Counted from the stretch's first letter, positions 9,201 through 17,700 are shown. The stretch: 34,600 bases of DNA from an uncultured Eubacteriales bacterium (GCA_900549545.1 URPA01000015.1:1-34600), one strand, 5' to 3'. A program made the numbers and translations. The notes: a model not told the origin generated them from the sequence alone.

Positions 9201-9716
9201 CTGGCCCGGGCCCTCGACCTGCTCGGTGCGCGAATAGCCGCAGCGGATAAGGCTCTCCTCAATATCTTCAATTTTATAGCTGCCCCCGTCCTCGATGGTA
9301 AAGGCCGTGTCGAGCAACGTCTTTGGCGGGATGCAGCGCTGGATAAGCCCAGGGATGGACGCCACCGTCACGGGGCTCTCGCCCTTTGCAAGCGCGTAGA
9401 GCGCGGCGATGCGCTTTTGCTCAGTCTGGCGGGAGGCGGCCTCCGTCGGGAAAAAGGTGTAATCCCTCATCCCCAGCACACCGACCTGAATTTGCAGCAT
9501 TGAGCACAGATCGCGCGCGAAGTTCTCCGCCGAGGTATCGTCCGGAGAGATGACAAACAGCGGCAGCCCGGTTTTCAGGCGCAGCGCGGCCGCCAGATTC
9601 GCCCGGTGCACCGCCGAAAGACCGGAAATGAGCGCAGGAAGTCCACCGCTCTCCACCAGAGAGGGGAGGGCGGCGGCTTCCTTGTTTTCAAGTATTTGGT
9701 TTATGAGAATTTCCAT
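6210..9716 (-). CDS. mfd: transcription-repair coupling factor Mfd
   Basis: This 1168-residue protein has the full length of Mfd, the ATP-dependent translocase that removes stalled RNA polymerase from lesions and recruits UvrA. The N-terminal UvrB-like part includes GPGQFARRGGILDFF (~170). The RNA-polymerase interaction (CarD-like) domain begins near residue 500 with IGDYVVHENHGIGRF. The RecG-like motor has Walker A GDVGFGKTE (~650), the VVDEEQRFG box (~752) and helicase motif VI (QIRGRVGRS). The C-terminal D7 domain contains DRFGDPP. The ATG lies 14 bp after the upstream GNAT-like gene, and the nearest purine-rich site (AAGGAAG) is ~16 bp upstream, so the SD is weak. Nothing is truncated. 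Confidence 0.97.
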   Translation of the reverse strand: MEILINQILENKEAAALPSLVESGGLPALISGLSAVHRANLAAALRLKTGLPLFVISPDDTSAENFARDLCSMLQIQVGVLGMRDYTFFPTEAASRQTEQKRIAALYALAKGESPVTVASIPGLIQRCIPPKTLLDTAFTIEDGGSYKIEDIEESLIRCGYSRTEQVEGPGQFARRGGILDFFSPAGHEPVRIEFWGDDVDSMGSFDPSTQRRTEHLERCVILPAAETLPTMASGGVEGLCLKIEQFSERYARRRSSENAQTLAATLRADAERLRAGISMSDADRYMPVIYPDAWGADYIDPAALVFLDQPNRCAERAREYAKQLGADIKELQRRGQIAVTEDSFCLSFDKLAKRLEDYPVYMADAFTVGRNPLSPRTLVSIPAKQLPSYAGNAQTAAEDVRLYLKQDYRVVVLAGDERRAKVLQEFFSGSGINALIYKELKRLPEQGGCSIAIGALSAGMEYPALKLAVLTDAQLIRSKSGRTARKKRPANSIRIDSCADLSIGDYVVHENHGIGRFAGIVRMQVDGFDKDYIKIAYAGTDTLYVPATQLDMVSKYTGGGEDKPVRLSKMGGTEWAKTRSRAKGAAKDMAKKLIALYAQRQRMPGYAFSPDSEWQREFEENFGYTETDDQLRCVAEIKRDMESAVPMDRLLCGDVGFGKTEVALRAVMKCVLDGKQAAILVPTTVLAQQHYQTALQRFFGFPVNIAVLSRFKTGAQSDKVVEELANGKCDLVIGTHRLLSKDIKFKNLGLLVVDEEQRFGVTHKEHIKELAQGVDVLTLSATPIPRTLNMAMSGIRDMSTIEEPPEDRLPVQTFVMEHDWGIIAEAIRRELQRGGQVYYLHNRVEDIERTARRLSDLLEGVTIGVAHGKMDKNMLANVMENVANGQIQVLVCTTIIETGIDIPNVNTLIIEDADKLGLAQLHQIRGRVGRSTRRASAYLTFRRDKVLTEIAEKRLNAIRDFAQFGSGFKIAMRDLEIRGAGSLLGAEQSGHMIDVGYDMYMKLLNEAVLEARGIEVPQRAECSADLAVAANIPDRYISSSEQRMDIYRRIAMIRTEEEADDLTDELIDRFGDPPPGVNALIHVALLRGEAGRAGITDIAQKQGRLRFTVKDFNMEKVSALYAMPDYKGSLRVEAGSAPCLSIKLKSKNRVIDEARKFVSLWSSVNKG

Positions 9717-9729
9717 AGAAACGCTGAGT

Positions 9730-10302
9730 TTACTTCCTTACAGGATTAATATCGATCATCTTGTTCATGCCCACCGCCGAGAGGCAGCGGGAATAAAAAT
9801 CTCTTATCATTCTGTGGGCAACGGCGCTTATATCCTCCGTACCCTTGATGGGCTTGACCATCAGCTCCACCTCGGCCCCGCCAAGGCGGTAATCGCTCTC
9901 CACGCCCACATAGCCGAAGCGGGCGAAAAAGCGGCGCAGCTTCTTGCGGTACTCCTCATCGTCCTCAAAAACCGTCAGCTCCGCAAGGATGCCTTGCCGG
10001 TCGGCATAGCGCTTGTTTATAAGGCGCATGGCCTCCACGCCGACGCCCTTGTCCCTGTTCCACGGTAGGATGCCGAAGTATTTGAGCAGCACATATCCAT
10101 AGAGACTGCGGCAGCATACCAGCGCGTATCCCATCTCCATTTTGGTCTCATCGTCAAAGAAAATCAGCAGCTCCTGCGAGCCGTTGAGCATCGCCTTGTG
10201 AATGACCACCTTGGGCAGCAGCTCTTTCTTGTCAAAATCCAGCTCCATCACCGGGTAAAAGCGGGTCAGGTCCCTGTGCCCGCCAACTCTGACACTCAGC
10301 AT
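9730..10302 (-). CDS. GNAT-like acetyltransferase, function unknown
   Basis: This is a 190-residue protein. The segment LLKYFGILPWNRDKGVGVEA fits a GNAT beta-strand followed by a pyrophosphate-binding loop (R-D-K-G-V-G), and RRFFARFGYVGVESDYRLGG fits the C-terminal GNAT helix and strands. The substrate cannot be inferred. The start ATG has a G-rich SD (GGGGGATAAATATG). It precedes mfd by 14 bp and is probably co-transcribed with it. The acetyl-CoA loop is only a moderate match, so a non-catalytic GNAT-fold protein is possible. Confidence 0.68.
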   Translation of the reverse strand: MLSVRVGGHRDLTRFYPVMELDFDKKELLPKVVIHKAMLNGSQELLIFFDDETKMEMGYALVCCRSLYGYVLLKYFGILPWNRDKGVGVEAMRLINKRYADRQGILAELTVFEDDEEYRKKLRRFFARFGYVGVESDYRLGGAEVELMVKPIKGTEDISAVAHRMIRDFYSRCLSAVGMNKMIDINPVRK

Positions 10303-10347
10303 ATTTATCCCCCTTTTCTTTATTTACAACCTTCAAAATTACACGCT

Positions 10348-10393
10348 CCAAAGGCTCCCCTTCGCTAAGGGGAGGCAAGGGATGGCGCAAATT
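10348..10393. repeat. family A repeat, internally deleted remnant
   Basis: One hairpin (GGCTCCCC / GGGGAGG) is followed directly by GGATGGCGCAAATTA, which matches the terminal end of the full family A element at 22148-22334. The core and second arm are missing. It touches the stop codon of the ABC transporter gene and fills most of the gap between that gene and the GNAT-like gene. Confidence 0.6.
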
Positions 10394-12131
10394 ATAAATT
10401 CTGTGCCCTGCACAGCTCCGCGTATGCCCCGTTTTTCGCCAGCAGCTCTTCGGGGCTGCCAAGCTCCACAATATGCTCGTCCTCAATAACGGCGATGCAG
10501 TCCGCGTTTTTGACTGTCGAGAGCCTGTGGGCAATTATAATCGTTGTCCTGCCGACGCTCAAAGCGTCCAGCGCCGCCTGTATGCGCTGCTCGGTAACGG
10601 TGTCGAGCGCGCTGGTGGCCTCGTCAAGGATGAGTATCGGCGGGTTTTTAAGAAAAACCCGAGCGATGGATATGCGCTGCTTCTGTCCGCCGGAGAGCAT
10701 GACGCCGCGCTCGCCGATATATGTATCATAGCCGTCAGGCATGGCCATTATCTCGCTGTGTATCTCGGCGCGGACGGCGGCCTCGACTATCTCCTCGTCG
10801 GTCGCGTCGGGTCTGCCGTAGCGGATGTTCTCGCGCACGGTGCCCGCGAACATGAACACATCCTGCTGGATAATGCCGATGTTCTTTCTGAGGCTCTCCT
10901 GCGTAACCGTGCGCACATCGTGCCCGTCGACCCTGACAGCGCCCGCGCAGACATCGTAAAAGCGCGGAACAAGCTGGCAGAGCGTGGTCTTGCCGCCGCC
11001 GGAGGGGCCGACGATCGCGAAGGTCTCACCGGGAGTGATGTGCAGGTCGATATCCCTCAAAACCGGCACACCGTTTCCGTAATCAAAGCTCACATGGTCA
11101 AAGTCAACATTGCCCTCGACCGTGCCCAGCTCCTCGGCATCGGGCGCGTCTATTATACCCGCCTCGGTGCGCATAAGCTCAAGAAAACGCTCGAACCCGG
11201 CGCTGCCCTGCATGTACTGCTCTGCAAACTGCGTGAGCTTGCGTATAGGCGTAACAAAGGTGCTGACATAGAGGGAGAAGGTGATAAGCCCGATATAGTC
11301 CATCTTCCCCGCCATGATGAGCGCGCCGCCCACGGCGATGACCACCACCTGCATTATTCCGGTGGTAAACTCCATCCCGCTCATGTAAAGCCCCATGCTC
11401 TTGTAATACTCGACCTTGGAGGAGCGGAACATCGCGTTTGCCGCGTCGAATTTATCGCTCTCCTGCTCCTCATTGGCGAAGGCCTTCGCCGTGCGTATGC
11501 CGGAGATGCTGCTCTCGATGGCAGAATAAATATCCGCGGTCTTGCGCTTGACCTCAATATTTGCGTTTTTCATGCGGTTGCGCTGCGAGAGCGTGAACCA
11601 CAGGCACAGCGGCAGAATGACCGTCAGCACCAGGGCGAGCTGCCATTGCAGGCAGAACATCACGATAAGCGCACCCAGAATGGTCAGCGTGCAGATGAGC
11701 AGGTTTTCCGGCCCATGGTGGGCAAGCTCCGTCACCTCAAAAAGGTCGCTGGTGATGCGGCTCATCAAAACGCCGGTGCGGTTTTTGTCGTAAAAGCTGC
11801 AAGAGAGCGACTGCATATGCGTGAACACATCCCTGCGCATATCCGACTCTACAAGCACGCCCATCCTGTGCCCGACCACGGTTATCACATAGTAGAGCAC
11901 GCTCTTGAGCACATATGCCGCCACCATTATCCCCATCACGACAAAAAACGTCCTGTAAAGGCTCTGTGGCAGCAGCTCATTCATCGAAAGCCGCGACACA
12001 TATGGGAACACCAAATCAACAATGGACGCCACCACCGCGCACAGCATGTCTATAAAAAACAGCTTCTTGTGCCGGGCGATGTAGCCCATGAAGATTTTTA
12101 TGCCCTTGTCGTTATAATTTGTCTTTTTCAT
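10392..12131 (-). CDS. ABC transporter, fused permease/ATPase (exporter half-transporter)
   Basis: This 579-residue protein combines six membrane helices (~15-310) with a nucleotide-binding domain (~335-575), the layout of MsbA/BmrA-type exporters that act as dimers. Visible motifs are Walker A GPSGGGKTT, Q-loop IIQQDVFMFAGTV, signature LSGGQKQR, Walker B ILILDEATSALD and the H-loop IIAHRLST. All catalytic positions look intact. The ATG overlaps the rnhA stop (ATGA), so translation is probably coupled to rnhA. A partner gene is absent, so it may work as a homodimer. The substrate (lipid, peptide or drug) is not indicated. Confidence 0.93.
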   Translation of the reverse strand: MKKTNYNDKGIKIFMGYIARHKKLFFIDMLCAVVASIVDLVFPYVSRLSMNELLPQSLYRTFFVVMGIMVAAYVLKSVLYYVITVVGHRMGVLVESDMRRDVFTHMQSLSCSFYDKNRTGVLMSRITSDLFEVTELAHHGPENLLICTLTILGALIVMFCLQWQLALVLTVILPLCLWFTLSQRNRMKNANIEVKRKTADIYSAIESSISGIRTAKAFANEEQESDKFDAANAMFRSSKVEYYKSMGLYMSGMEFTTGIMQVVVIAVGGALIMAGKMDYIGLITFSLYVSTFVTPIRKLTQFAEQYMQGSAGFERFLELMRTEAGIIDAPDAEELGTVEGNVDFDHVSFDYGNGVPVLRDIDLHITPGETFAIVGPSGGGKTTLCQLVPRFYDVCAGAVRVDGHDVRTVTQESLRKNIGIIQQDVFMFAGTVRENIRYGRPDATDEEIVEAAVRAEIHSEIMAMPDGYDTYIGERGVMLSGGQKQRISIARVFLKNPPILILDEATSALDTVTEQRIQAALDALSVGRTTIIIAHRLSTVKNADCIAVIEDEHIVELGSPEELLAKNGAYAELCRAQNL

Positions 12132-12571
12132 CGCGCGAACTCATCCCTCCGGCTGACGGCAAGCGCGTCGCATCTGTTGTTGTATTCGTTTTCGGCGTGG
12201 CCCTTTACCCAGTGGCAGCGGACTGTGTGCATATCGCAGAGCGATAAGAGCCGCTCCCAGAGGTCGGGGTTGAGGGCGGGTTTTTTGTCCGCCTTTTTCC
12301 AGCCGTTTTTCTTCCATGAGCGGGCCCAGCCCTTTTCAAGCGCGTCCACCACATATTTGGAGTCGGAATACAGCTCCACGGTGCAGGGCTCTTTGAGCTG
12401 CTCAAGCGCGGAGATGACCCCCGTCAGCTCCATGCGGTTGTTCGTGGTCTGCGCCTCTCCGCCGGAGAGCTCCTTCTCCACTCCCTTGTAGCAGAGAATG
12501 GCTCCCCAGCCGCCGGGGCCGGGGTTGCCGCTGCATGCCCCGTCGGTGTAAATTGTCACGGATTTTGCCAT
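12128..12571 (-). CDS. rnhA: ribonuclease HI
   Basis: This 147-residue enzyme cleaves RNA in RNA-DNA hybrids. It has the canonical RNase HI sequence YTDGACSGNPGPGGWG, NNRMELTGVI, ELYSDSKYVVDAL and WVKGHAENEYNNRCDALA. The four metal-binding acidic residues are present as D10, E48, D70 and D135, with H125 in the active-site loop. The start is set at the ATG at 12571 because GGAG lies 6 bp upstream; an upstream in-frame ATG at 12622 would add 17 unconserved residues. It is the first gene of a two-gene unit with the ABC exporter. Confidence 0.96.
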   Translation of the reverse strand: MAKSVTIYTDGACSGNPGPGGWGAILCYKGVEKELSGGEAQTTNNRMELTGVISALEQLKEPCTVELYSDSKYVVDALEKGWARSWKKNGWKKADKKPALNPDLWERLLSLCDMHTVRCHWVKGHAENEYNNRCDALAVSRRDEFAR

Positions 12572-12625
12572 TATAGTCTCCATTTGCTGTAAAATTCGCG
12601 CTGTGTCTACACTTTTCCTCATGGG

Positions 12626-12673
12626 AAGTCAGAGATCAATGCGGCCGTCTCTATGCTCTCAAACCTCTGACTT
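12626..12673. other. inverted repeat in the rnhA upstream gap
   Basis: A 9-bp inverted repeat (AAGTCAGAG at 12626-12634 and CTCTGACTT at 12665-12673) has a 30-bp loop. It lies between the rnhA start and the family A half element. There is no T-run, so it is not a clear terminator. It could be an operator or a remnant repeat end. Confidence 0.3.
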
Positions 12674-12684
12674 ACACCATATTA

Positions 12685-12740
12685 AGGCTCCCCCTGCGTA
12701 AGGGGAGCTGTCAGCCGAACAGGCTGACTGAGGGGTCGTT
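12685..12740. repeat. family A repeat, half element
   Basis: The stem-loop pair AGGCTCCCCCTGCGTAAGG / GGGGAGCTGTCAGCC...GGCTGACTGAGGGGTCGTT matches the left half of the element at 4343, then stops at GTCGTT, just before the AT-rich core. It ends 4 bp from the stop codon of the SHOCT-type gene, and its hairpins could mark the 3' end of the gyr transcript. Confidence 0.65.
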
Positions 12741-12744
12741 TTCT

Positions 12745-13236
12745 TTACCTCTCATACCTTGCGCGGAGCTTACGGTACTCTTCCCTGTCGATAGTGCCGT
12801 TTTTCAGGAAGTTTTCAAGCTGGTTGAGGCGCTTCTGCCGCTCGTACTCGTCCATCGGCAGCAGCTCCCTCTGGTGGCTGACAGGCTTATCCTCCAGCGG
12901 CTCACGCCGGAAGATGGAGGGTCTGTCCTCCGCGTCTCTGCGGGCGCGGACGGGTCTTTCCTCCTCCCGGTGGGCACGACGGGGCGCTCTGTCCTCCAAA
13001 GGCTCACGGCGCATGGGGCGCGCCTGCGCGGGCTGCTGCCCGCCGCTTTGCGCCGCCTTGATCATTTTGAACACAAACACGAACACACCGACTATCACGG
13101 CAATGCCGATTAGCGGTATCAGCAGCGCGAACACATCAATGCCCATTTCTCCGATGTTGCTGAGTATCGCGCCGAGAATTATGATGGCTATCGCCCAGCC
13201 TCCGCCGCCGCGTTTTTTCTTTTTCTCCCCGTTCAA
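12745..13236 (-). CDS. small membrane protein with C-terminal SHOCT-like domain
   Basis: This is a 163-residue protein of unknown function. It has a Lys/Gly-rich N-terminus (KKKKRGGGG), two hydrophobic segments (~14-32 and ~36-60), then a long Arg/Glu-rich charged region in which RREPLED occurs twice. The C-terminal ~30 residues (LNQLENFLKNGTIDREEYRK) match the SHOCT pattern, a short helical domain found at protein C-termini. The start is TTG at 13236, with GGAGG 8 bp upstream lying at the end of gyrA; only 3 bp separate the two genes. It is the last gene of the origin cluster and would be co-transcribed with gyrase. Confidence 0.78.
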   Translation of the reverse strand: MNGEKKKKRGGGGWAIAIIILGAILSNIGEMGIDVFALLIPLIGIAVIVGVFVFVFKMIKAAQSGGQQPAQARPMRREPLEDRAPRRAHREEERPVRARRDAEDRPSIFRREPLEDKPVSHQRELLPMDEYERQKRLNQLENFLKNGTIDREEYRKLRARYER

Positions 13237-13239
13237 ATG

Positions 13240-15723
13240 TTATTCCTCCGTCTGGTTCTCCTCTTCGGCTTCCTTCTCGGTTTTTTCAATGGCAATGACG
13301 CGGCTGCCCTCGTTCAGGCGCATTACGCGCACGCCCTGAGTGGCGCGGCTGAGCAGGGAAACATTGTCCGCCGCGAGGCGAATCATCGTCGCGTCGTCGG
13401 TGATGACAAGAATATCGTCCTCATTGTTTACGACCATCACCGCCGCTATCTTGCCGGTTCTCTCGGTAATGTTGTAGTTTTTCATGCCTATGCCGCCGCG
13501 GCCGTGGACGGTGTACTCCTCCACCGCCGTGCGCTTGCCGTAGCCCTTTTCGGTGATGGTGAACAGGGCGCTGCCCGCGCCGGTGCTGTCCGCGCCAATG
13601 ACATAGTCCCCAGCTCTGAGCTTTATGCCGCGCACGCCCACGGCGATCCTGCCCATGGGTCTCGCGTCATTTTCATTGAAGCAGACGGCCATGCCGTCTC
13701 TCGTTGCAATGAGGATGTTCTCATTGCCGGTCGTGGGGATGACGGTTATAAGCTCGTCCCCTTCGTCGAGGTTCAGCGCGCGGATGCCGTTGGAGCGGAT
13801 GTTCTTGAGCGCGGCGCTGCTCATGCGCTTGACGGTGCCATTCTTCGTCACAAAGACGAGGAACTGATCCTCCACAAAGCCGCTGCCCTTTATCATCGCG
13901 CTGACCTTTTCGCCCTGGTCGATCTGGATAATGTTAATAATATTGCTGCCGCGGGCGTTTCTGCCGGCCTCGGGGATGTTATAGCCCTTCTTTATGAACA
14001 CTCTGCCGGAGCTTGTGAAGAACAGGATATAGTCATGCGTGGAGGCGGTGAACACGGTCTCCACATAGTCCTCCTCCTTGGTGGACATGGCGCGGATGCC
14101 CTTGCCGCCGCGCCCCTGCGCCCTGTATTCGCTCACGGGCAGGCGCTTTATATATCCGCCGTGGGTCAGGGTAAAGACGCACTGCTCCTCCTCGATGAGG
14201 TCCTCAATGTCGATCTCGTCCGCCACGTCCTGAATCTCGGTCTTGCGCTTGTCGCCGTATTTATCGCGGATGGCGGTAAGCTCGTCCTTCAAGACGCCCT
14301 TTATAAGCTCTGGGTCAGCGAGCAGGGTCTTGAAGTAGCCTATGCGCTCCTCAAGCTCCTTATACTCGTTCTCTAATTTCTCGCGGTTGAGGCCCTGAAG
14401 AGAGATGAGGCGCATGTCGCATATAGCCTGCGCCTGCACATCGGACAGGCCGAAGCGCTCCATCAGGTTCTGCTTTGCGTTATCATAGCTGCTGCGGATA
14501 ATGTGAATGACCTCGTCAATATTATCCTGCGCAATGAGCAGGCCCTCCAGCAGATGCGCCCGCTCCTCGGCCTTCTTAAGGTCAAACTTCGTGCGCCGGA
14601 CGATAAGCTCCTCCTGGAATGTTAGATACTCGTCCAGAATATGCCGCAGGGAGAGAATTTTCGGCTGGGTCTGGTTGTTCACCAGCGCCAGCATGTTGAT
14701 TGAGAAGGTGCTCTGCATGGCGGTCTGCGCAAAGAGGCGGTTTAAAACAACCTGCGGATTTGCGTCTCTTTTCAGCTCGATGACCATGCGCATACCGTTG
14801 CGGTCGGTCTCATCGCGAAGGTCGGAAATGCCGTCAAGCCGCTTATCCTTCACCTGTTCGGCGATGTTCTTTATAAGCTGGCGCTTGTTGACCTGATATG
14901 GCAGCTCCGTAACTATAATGCGGGTGCGGTTCTGGCCGTACTCCTCAAATTCCGTCCTCGCCCGGACGACGACGCGGCCGCGCCCGGTGGCGTAGGCCTG
15001 ACGGATGCCGCTTCTGCCCATGATGATGCCCCTTGTCGGAAAATCCGGCCCGGTTATGTGCTGCATGAGGTCTGCAAGCGTCGCCTCCGGGTTATCCAGC
15101 ACGCAGATGCAGGCGTTTATGACCTCGGTGAGGTTGTGCGGCGGAATATTCGTCGCCATGCCGACGGCGATGCCGCTTGAGCCGTTGACCAGCAGATTCG
15201 GGAAACGGGAGGGCAGCACGACCGGCTCTTTCCTGTATTCGTCAAAGTTCGGAACCCAGTCAACGGTGTCCTTGTTGATGTCCCGCAGCATTTCATCGGA
15301 AATTTTGGAGAGCCGCGCCTCGGTGTAACGATAGGCGGCGGGGGGGTCACCGTCCACGGAACCGAAGTTGCCGTGCCCGTCAACGAGCATATAGCGCATG
15401 GAAAAGTCCTGCGCCAGACGCACCATCGCGTCATATACGGAACCGTCGCCGTGCGGGTGGTAACGGCCCAGCACGTCGCCCACGCAGGTGGCGGACTTTT
15501 TGAAGGGCTTGTCGCTGGTAAGCCCGTCCTCATACAGCGCGTAGAGGATTCTCCGGTGCACGGGCTTTAGTCCGTCGCGCACATCGGGCAGAGCGCGGCC
15601 GACGATAACGCTCATCGCGTAGTCTATATAGCTGGTCTGCATCTCGCTTACCAGCTCTGATTCTGTTATATGCTGATTGGGGAACAGTATGTCCTCCGGC
15701 TTATAATCTCTCTTGTGTGCCAT
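13240..15723 (-). CDS. gyrA: DNA gyrase subunit A
   Basis: This 827-residue subunit breaks and rejoins DNA during negative supercoiling. The breakage-reunion domain contains AAYRYTEARL with catalytic Tyr133 after Arg132. The C-terminal beta-pinwheel carries a GyrA-box variant, QGRGGKG, in place of QRRGGKG; this box distinguishes gyrase from Topo IV. The quinolone-resistance region reads HPHGDGSVYD, so the residue matching E. coli Ser83 is Gly94, while the Asp87 equivalent (Asp98) is kept. The C-terminus is acidic (EKEAEEENQTEE). The ATG has GGAGGTGG upstream and lies 14 bp after gyrB. Confidence 0.98.
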   Translation of the reverse strand: MAHKRDYKPEDILFPNQHITESELVSEMQTSYIDYAMSVIVGRALPDVRDGLKPVHRRILYALYEDGLTSDKPFKKSATCVGDVLGRYHPHGDGSVYDAMVRLAQDFSMRYMLVDGHGNFGSVDGDPPAAYRYTEARLSKISDEMLRDINKDTVDWVPNFDEYRKEPVVLPSRFPNLLVNGSSGIAVGMATNIPPHNLTEVINACICVLDNPEATLADLMQHITGPDFPTRGIIMGRSGIRQAYATGRGRVVVRARTEFEEYGQNRTRIIVTELPYQVNKRQLIKNIAEQVKDKRLDGISDLRDETDRNGMRMVIELKRDANPQVVLNRLFAQTAMQSTFSINMLALVNNQTQPKILSLRHILDEYLTFQEELIVRRTKFDLKKAEERAHLLEGLLIAQDNIDEVIHIIRSSYDNAKQNLMERFGLSDVQAQAICDMRLISLQGLNREKLENEYKELEERIGYFKTLLADPELIKGVLKDELTAIRDKYGDKRKTEIQDVADEIDIEDLIEEEQCVFTLTHGGYIKRLPVSEYRAQGRGGKGIRAMSTKEEDYVETVFTASTHDYILFFTSSGRVFIKKGYNIPEAGRNARGSNIINIIQIDQGEKVSAMIKGSGFVEDQFLVFVTKNGTVKRMSSAALKNIRSNGIRALNLDEGDELITVIPTTGNENILIATRDGMAVCFNENDARPMGRIAVGVRGIKLRAGDYVIGADSTGAGSALFTITEKGYGKRTAVEEYTVHGRGGIGMKNYNITERTGKIAAVMVVNNEDDILVITDDATMIRLAADNVSLLSRATQGVRVMRLNEGSRVIAIEKTEKEAEEENQTEE

Positions 15724-15737
15724 GCTGCTCCACCTCC

Positions 15738-17669
15738 TTAAATGTCAAGATTAACAACATATTTGGCGTTTTCTTCTATCCACTCGCGGCGCGGCTCAAC
15801 ATCCTCACCCATAAGCACGGTGAAGACATGGTCAGCCTGTATGGCGTCGTTGAGGGTGATGCGGCGCAGGGTGCGCGTCTCGGGGTTCATGGTTGTCTCC
15901 CACAGCTCGTGGGGGTCCATCTCGCCGAGGCCCTTGAAGCGGCTGATATCCACCTTCGCGTTGGGGTTATCGGCGCGCAGCTCCGCGCTTATCTTATCGC
16001 GCTCAGGCTCAGAGTAGGCAACGCGCTGGGTCTTGCCGCGCACAAGCTTGAAGAGCGGCGGGACGGCCGAATACACATAGCCCTTTTCAATGAGCGGGCG
16101 CATATAGCGGAAGAAGAAGGTCAAAAGGAGCGTGCGGATATGTGAGCCGTCCACATCGGCATCGGCCATAATGATAATTTTGTGATATCTGAGCTTTTCA
16201 ATATTAAACTCGTCCCCGATTCCGGCGCCCATGGCCACAATGAGCGGATAGAGCTTGTCATTGCCATAAATTTTATCGGCTCTCGCCTTTTCGACGTTGA
16301 GCATCTTGCCCCACATGGCAAGGATAGCCTGAAAGCGGCTGTCTCTGCCCTGAATGGCGGAGCCCGCGGCGCTGTCGCCCTCGACGATGTAAAGCTCGCA
16401 CAGCGAGGGGTCGCGCTCGTTGCAGTCCTGAAGCTTATCGGGCATCTGGCCGCTTTCAAGCCCTGTCTTGCGGCGGACGGATTCCTTCGCCTTGCGCGCG
16501 GCCTCGCGGGCGCGGTTTGCCATCATCGCCTTGTCAAGGATGACCTTGGCCGCCTGCGGATTCTCCTCAAGATACTCCGCCAGCTGCTCGGAGACAATGC
16601 TGTCGACCAGTGTTCTTATATAGGCGTTACCCAGCTTCTGCTTGGTCTGGCCCTCAAACTGCGCCTCAGGGAGCTTTACGGAGATCACAGCGGATATACC
16701 CTCGCGCACATCCTCACCGGAGACCTTATCGTCCCCCTTGATGATGTTATTCTTCGTGCCATAGGCGTTTATAACCCTCGTGAGCGCGGTCTTGAAGCCC
16801 GTCTCGTGCATGCCGCCCTCAGGGGTGTGTATATCGTTTGCAAAGGAGACGATGTTCTCGTTATAGCCGTCGTTATACTGGAGCGCAATCTCGGCGATAG
16901 CGTCGTCCTTCGTGCCGGAGAGATAGATAACATCATTGTGGATAAGAGTTTTGTGCCTGTTGAGGTAGGACACATATTCCCTGATGCCGCCCTCGTAGCA
17001 CATGGTCTCCTGCATTTCCCTGCCGGGGCGCTTATCCTCGATAGTTATGCGAAGGCCGCCGTTGAGAAAGGCCTGCTCGCGCATACGGGTGTGGAGGATC
17101 TCATAGTCATAAACCGTATCGTCAAACATCTCGGGGTCGGGCTTGAAGCGCACCACGGTGCCTGTATGGTCAGTCTCACCGATGACGGTCAGGCCCTGAG
17201 TGATCTCACCCCGGCTGAACTTCATCTGGTAAATTTTTCCATCCTTGTGAACACAGACCTCAAGCCACTCGGAAAGGGCGTTTACAACGGAGGCGCCAAC
17301 GCCGTGCAGGCCGCCGGAGACCTTGTATCCCCCGCCGCCGAACTTGCCGCCCGCGTGAAGCACCGTAAAGACGACCTCAAGCGCGGATTTGCCTGTCTGC
17401 TCCTGAATATCCACGGGGATGCCGCGCCCGTTATCGGCGACGCGGATAATGTCCCCGTCCTCAATAGTGACCTCAATATGCGTGCAGTAGCCCGCCAGCG
17501 CCTCATCGATGGAGTTATCCACAATTTCATACACCAGATGGTGCAGACCCGAGGACGAGGTAGAGCCTATATACATACCCGGGCGCTTGCGCACAGCCTC
17601 AAGCCCCTCAAGGACCTGAATTTGTGAAGCGTCGTATTCCTGTGTAACTTTTTCGGTTATATCTGCCAT
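15738..17669 (-). CDS. gyrB: DNA gyrase subunit B
   Basis: This 643-residue ATPase subunit has the GHKL ATP-binding residues EIVDNSIDEAL, the loop GGLHGVGASVVNALS, the TOPRIM motif EGDSAAGSA and the metal-binding DADVDGSHIRTLLLTFFFR. Its C-terminal end has FKGLGEMDPHELWETTMNP. The start is the ATG at 17669 with GGAGGAAG immediately upstream; an upstream TTG at 17681 overlaps that ribosome-binding site and is rejected. It is followed by gyrA, as in most Bacillota origin clusters, and preceded by remB after 31 bp. Confidence 0.98.
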   Translation of the reverse strand: MADITEKVTQEYDASQIQVLEGLEAVRKRPGMYIGSTSSSGLHHLVYEIVDNSIDEALAGYCTHIEVTIEDGDIIRVADNGRGIPVDIQEQTGKSALEVVFTVLHAGGKFGGGGYKVSGGLHGVGASVVNALSEWLEVCVHKDGKIYQMKFSRGEITQGLTVIGETDHTGTVVRFKPDPEMFDDTVYDYEILHTRMREQAFLNGGLRITIEDKRPGREMQETMCYEGGIREYVSYLNRHKTLIHNDVIYLSGTKDDAIAEIALQYNDGYNENIVSFANDIHTPEGGMHETGFKTALTRVINAYGTKNNIIKGDDKVSGEDVREGISAVISVKLPEAQFEGQTKQKLGNAYIRTLVDSIVSEQLAEYLEENPQAAKVILDKAMMANRAREAARKAKESVRRKTGLESGQMPDKLQDCNERDPSLCELYIVEGDSAAGSAIQGRDSRFQAILAMWGKMLNVEKARADKIYGNDKLYPLIVAMGAGIGDEFNIEKLRYHKIIIMADADVDGSHIRTLLLTFFFRYMRPLIEKGYVYSAVPPLFKLVRGKTQRVAYSEPERDKISAELRADNPNAKVDISRFKGLGEMDPHELWETTMNPETRTLRRITLNDAIQADHVFTVLMGEDVEPRREWIEENAKYVVNLDI

Positions 17670-17700
17670 GTCTTCCTCCAAATATATCGCCAGTATTGCC

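Noticed and set aside
10473..12491. A 672-residue plus-strand frame across the ABC exporter and rnhA
   Set aside because: It spans two well-supported minus-strand genes and has no domain or ribosome site.
17669..17681. Upstream TTG start for gyrB, and similar GTG/TTG extensions of dnaA (21926) and glmS (25543)
   Set aside because: The gyrB and dnaA extensions begin inside the ribosome-binding site of the downstream ATG, and GlmS needs Cys directly after Met.
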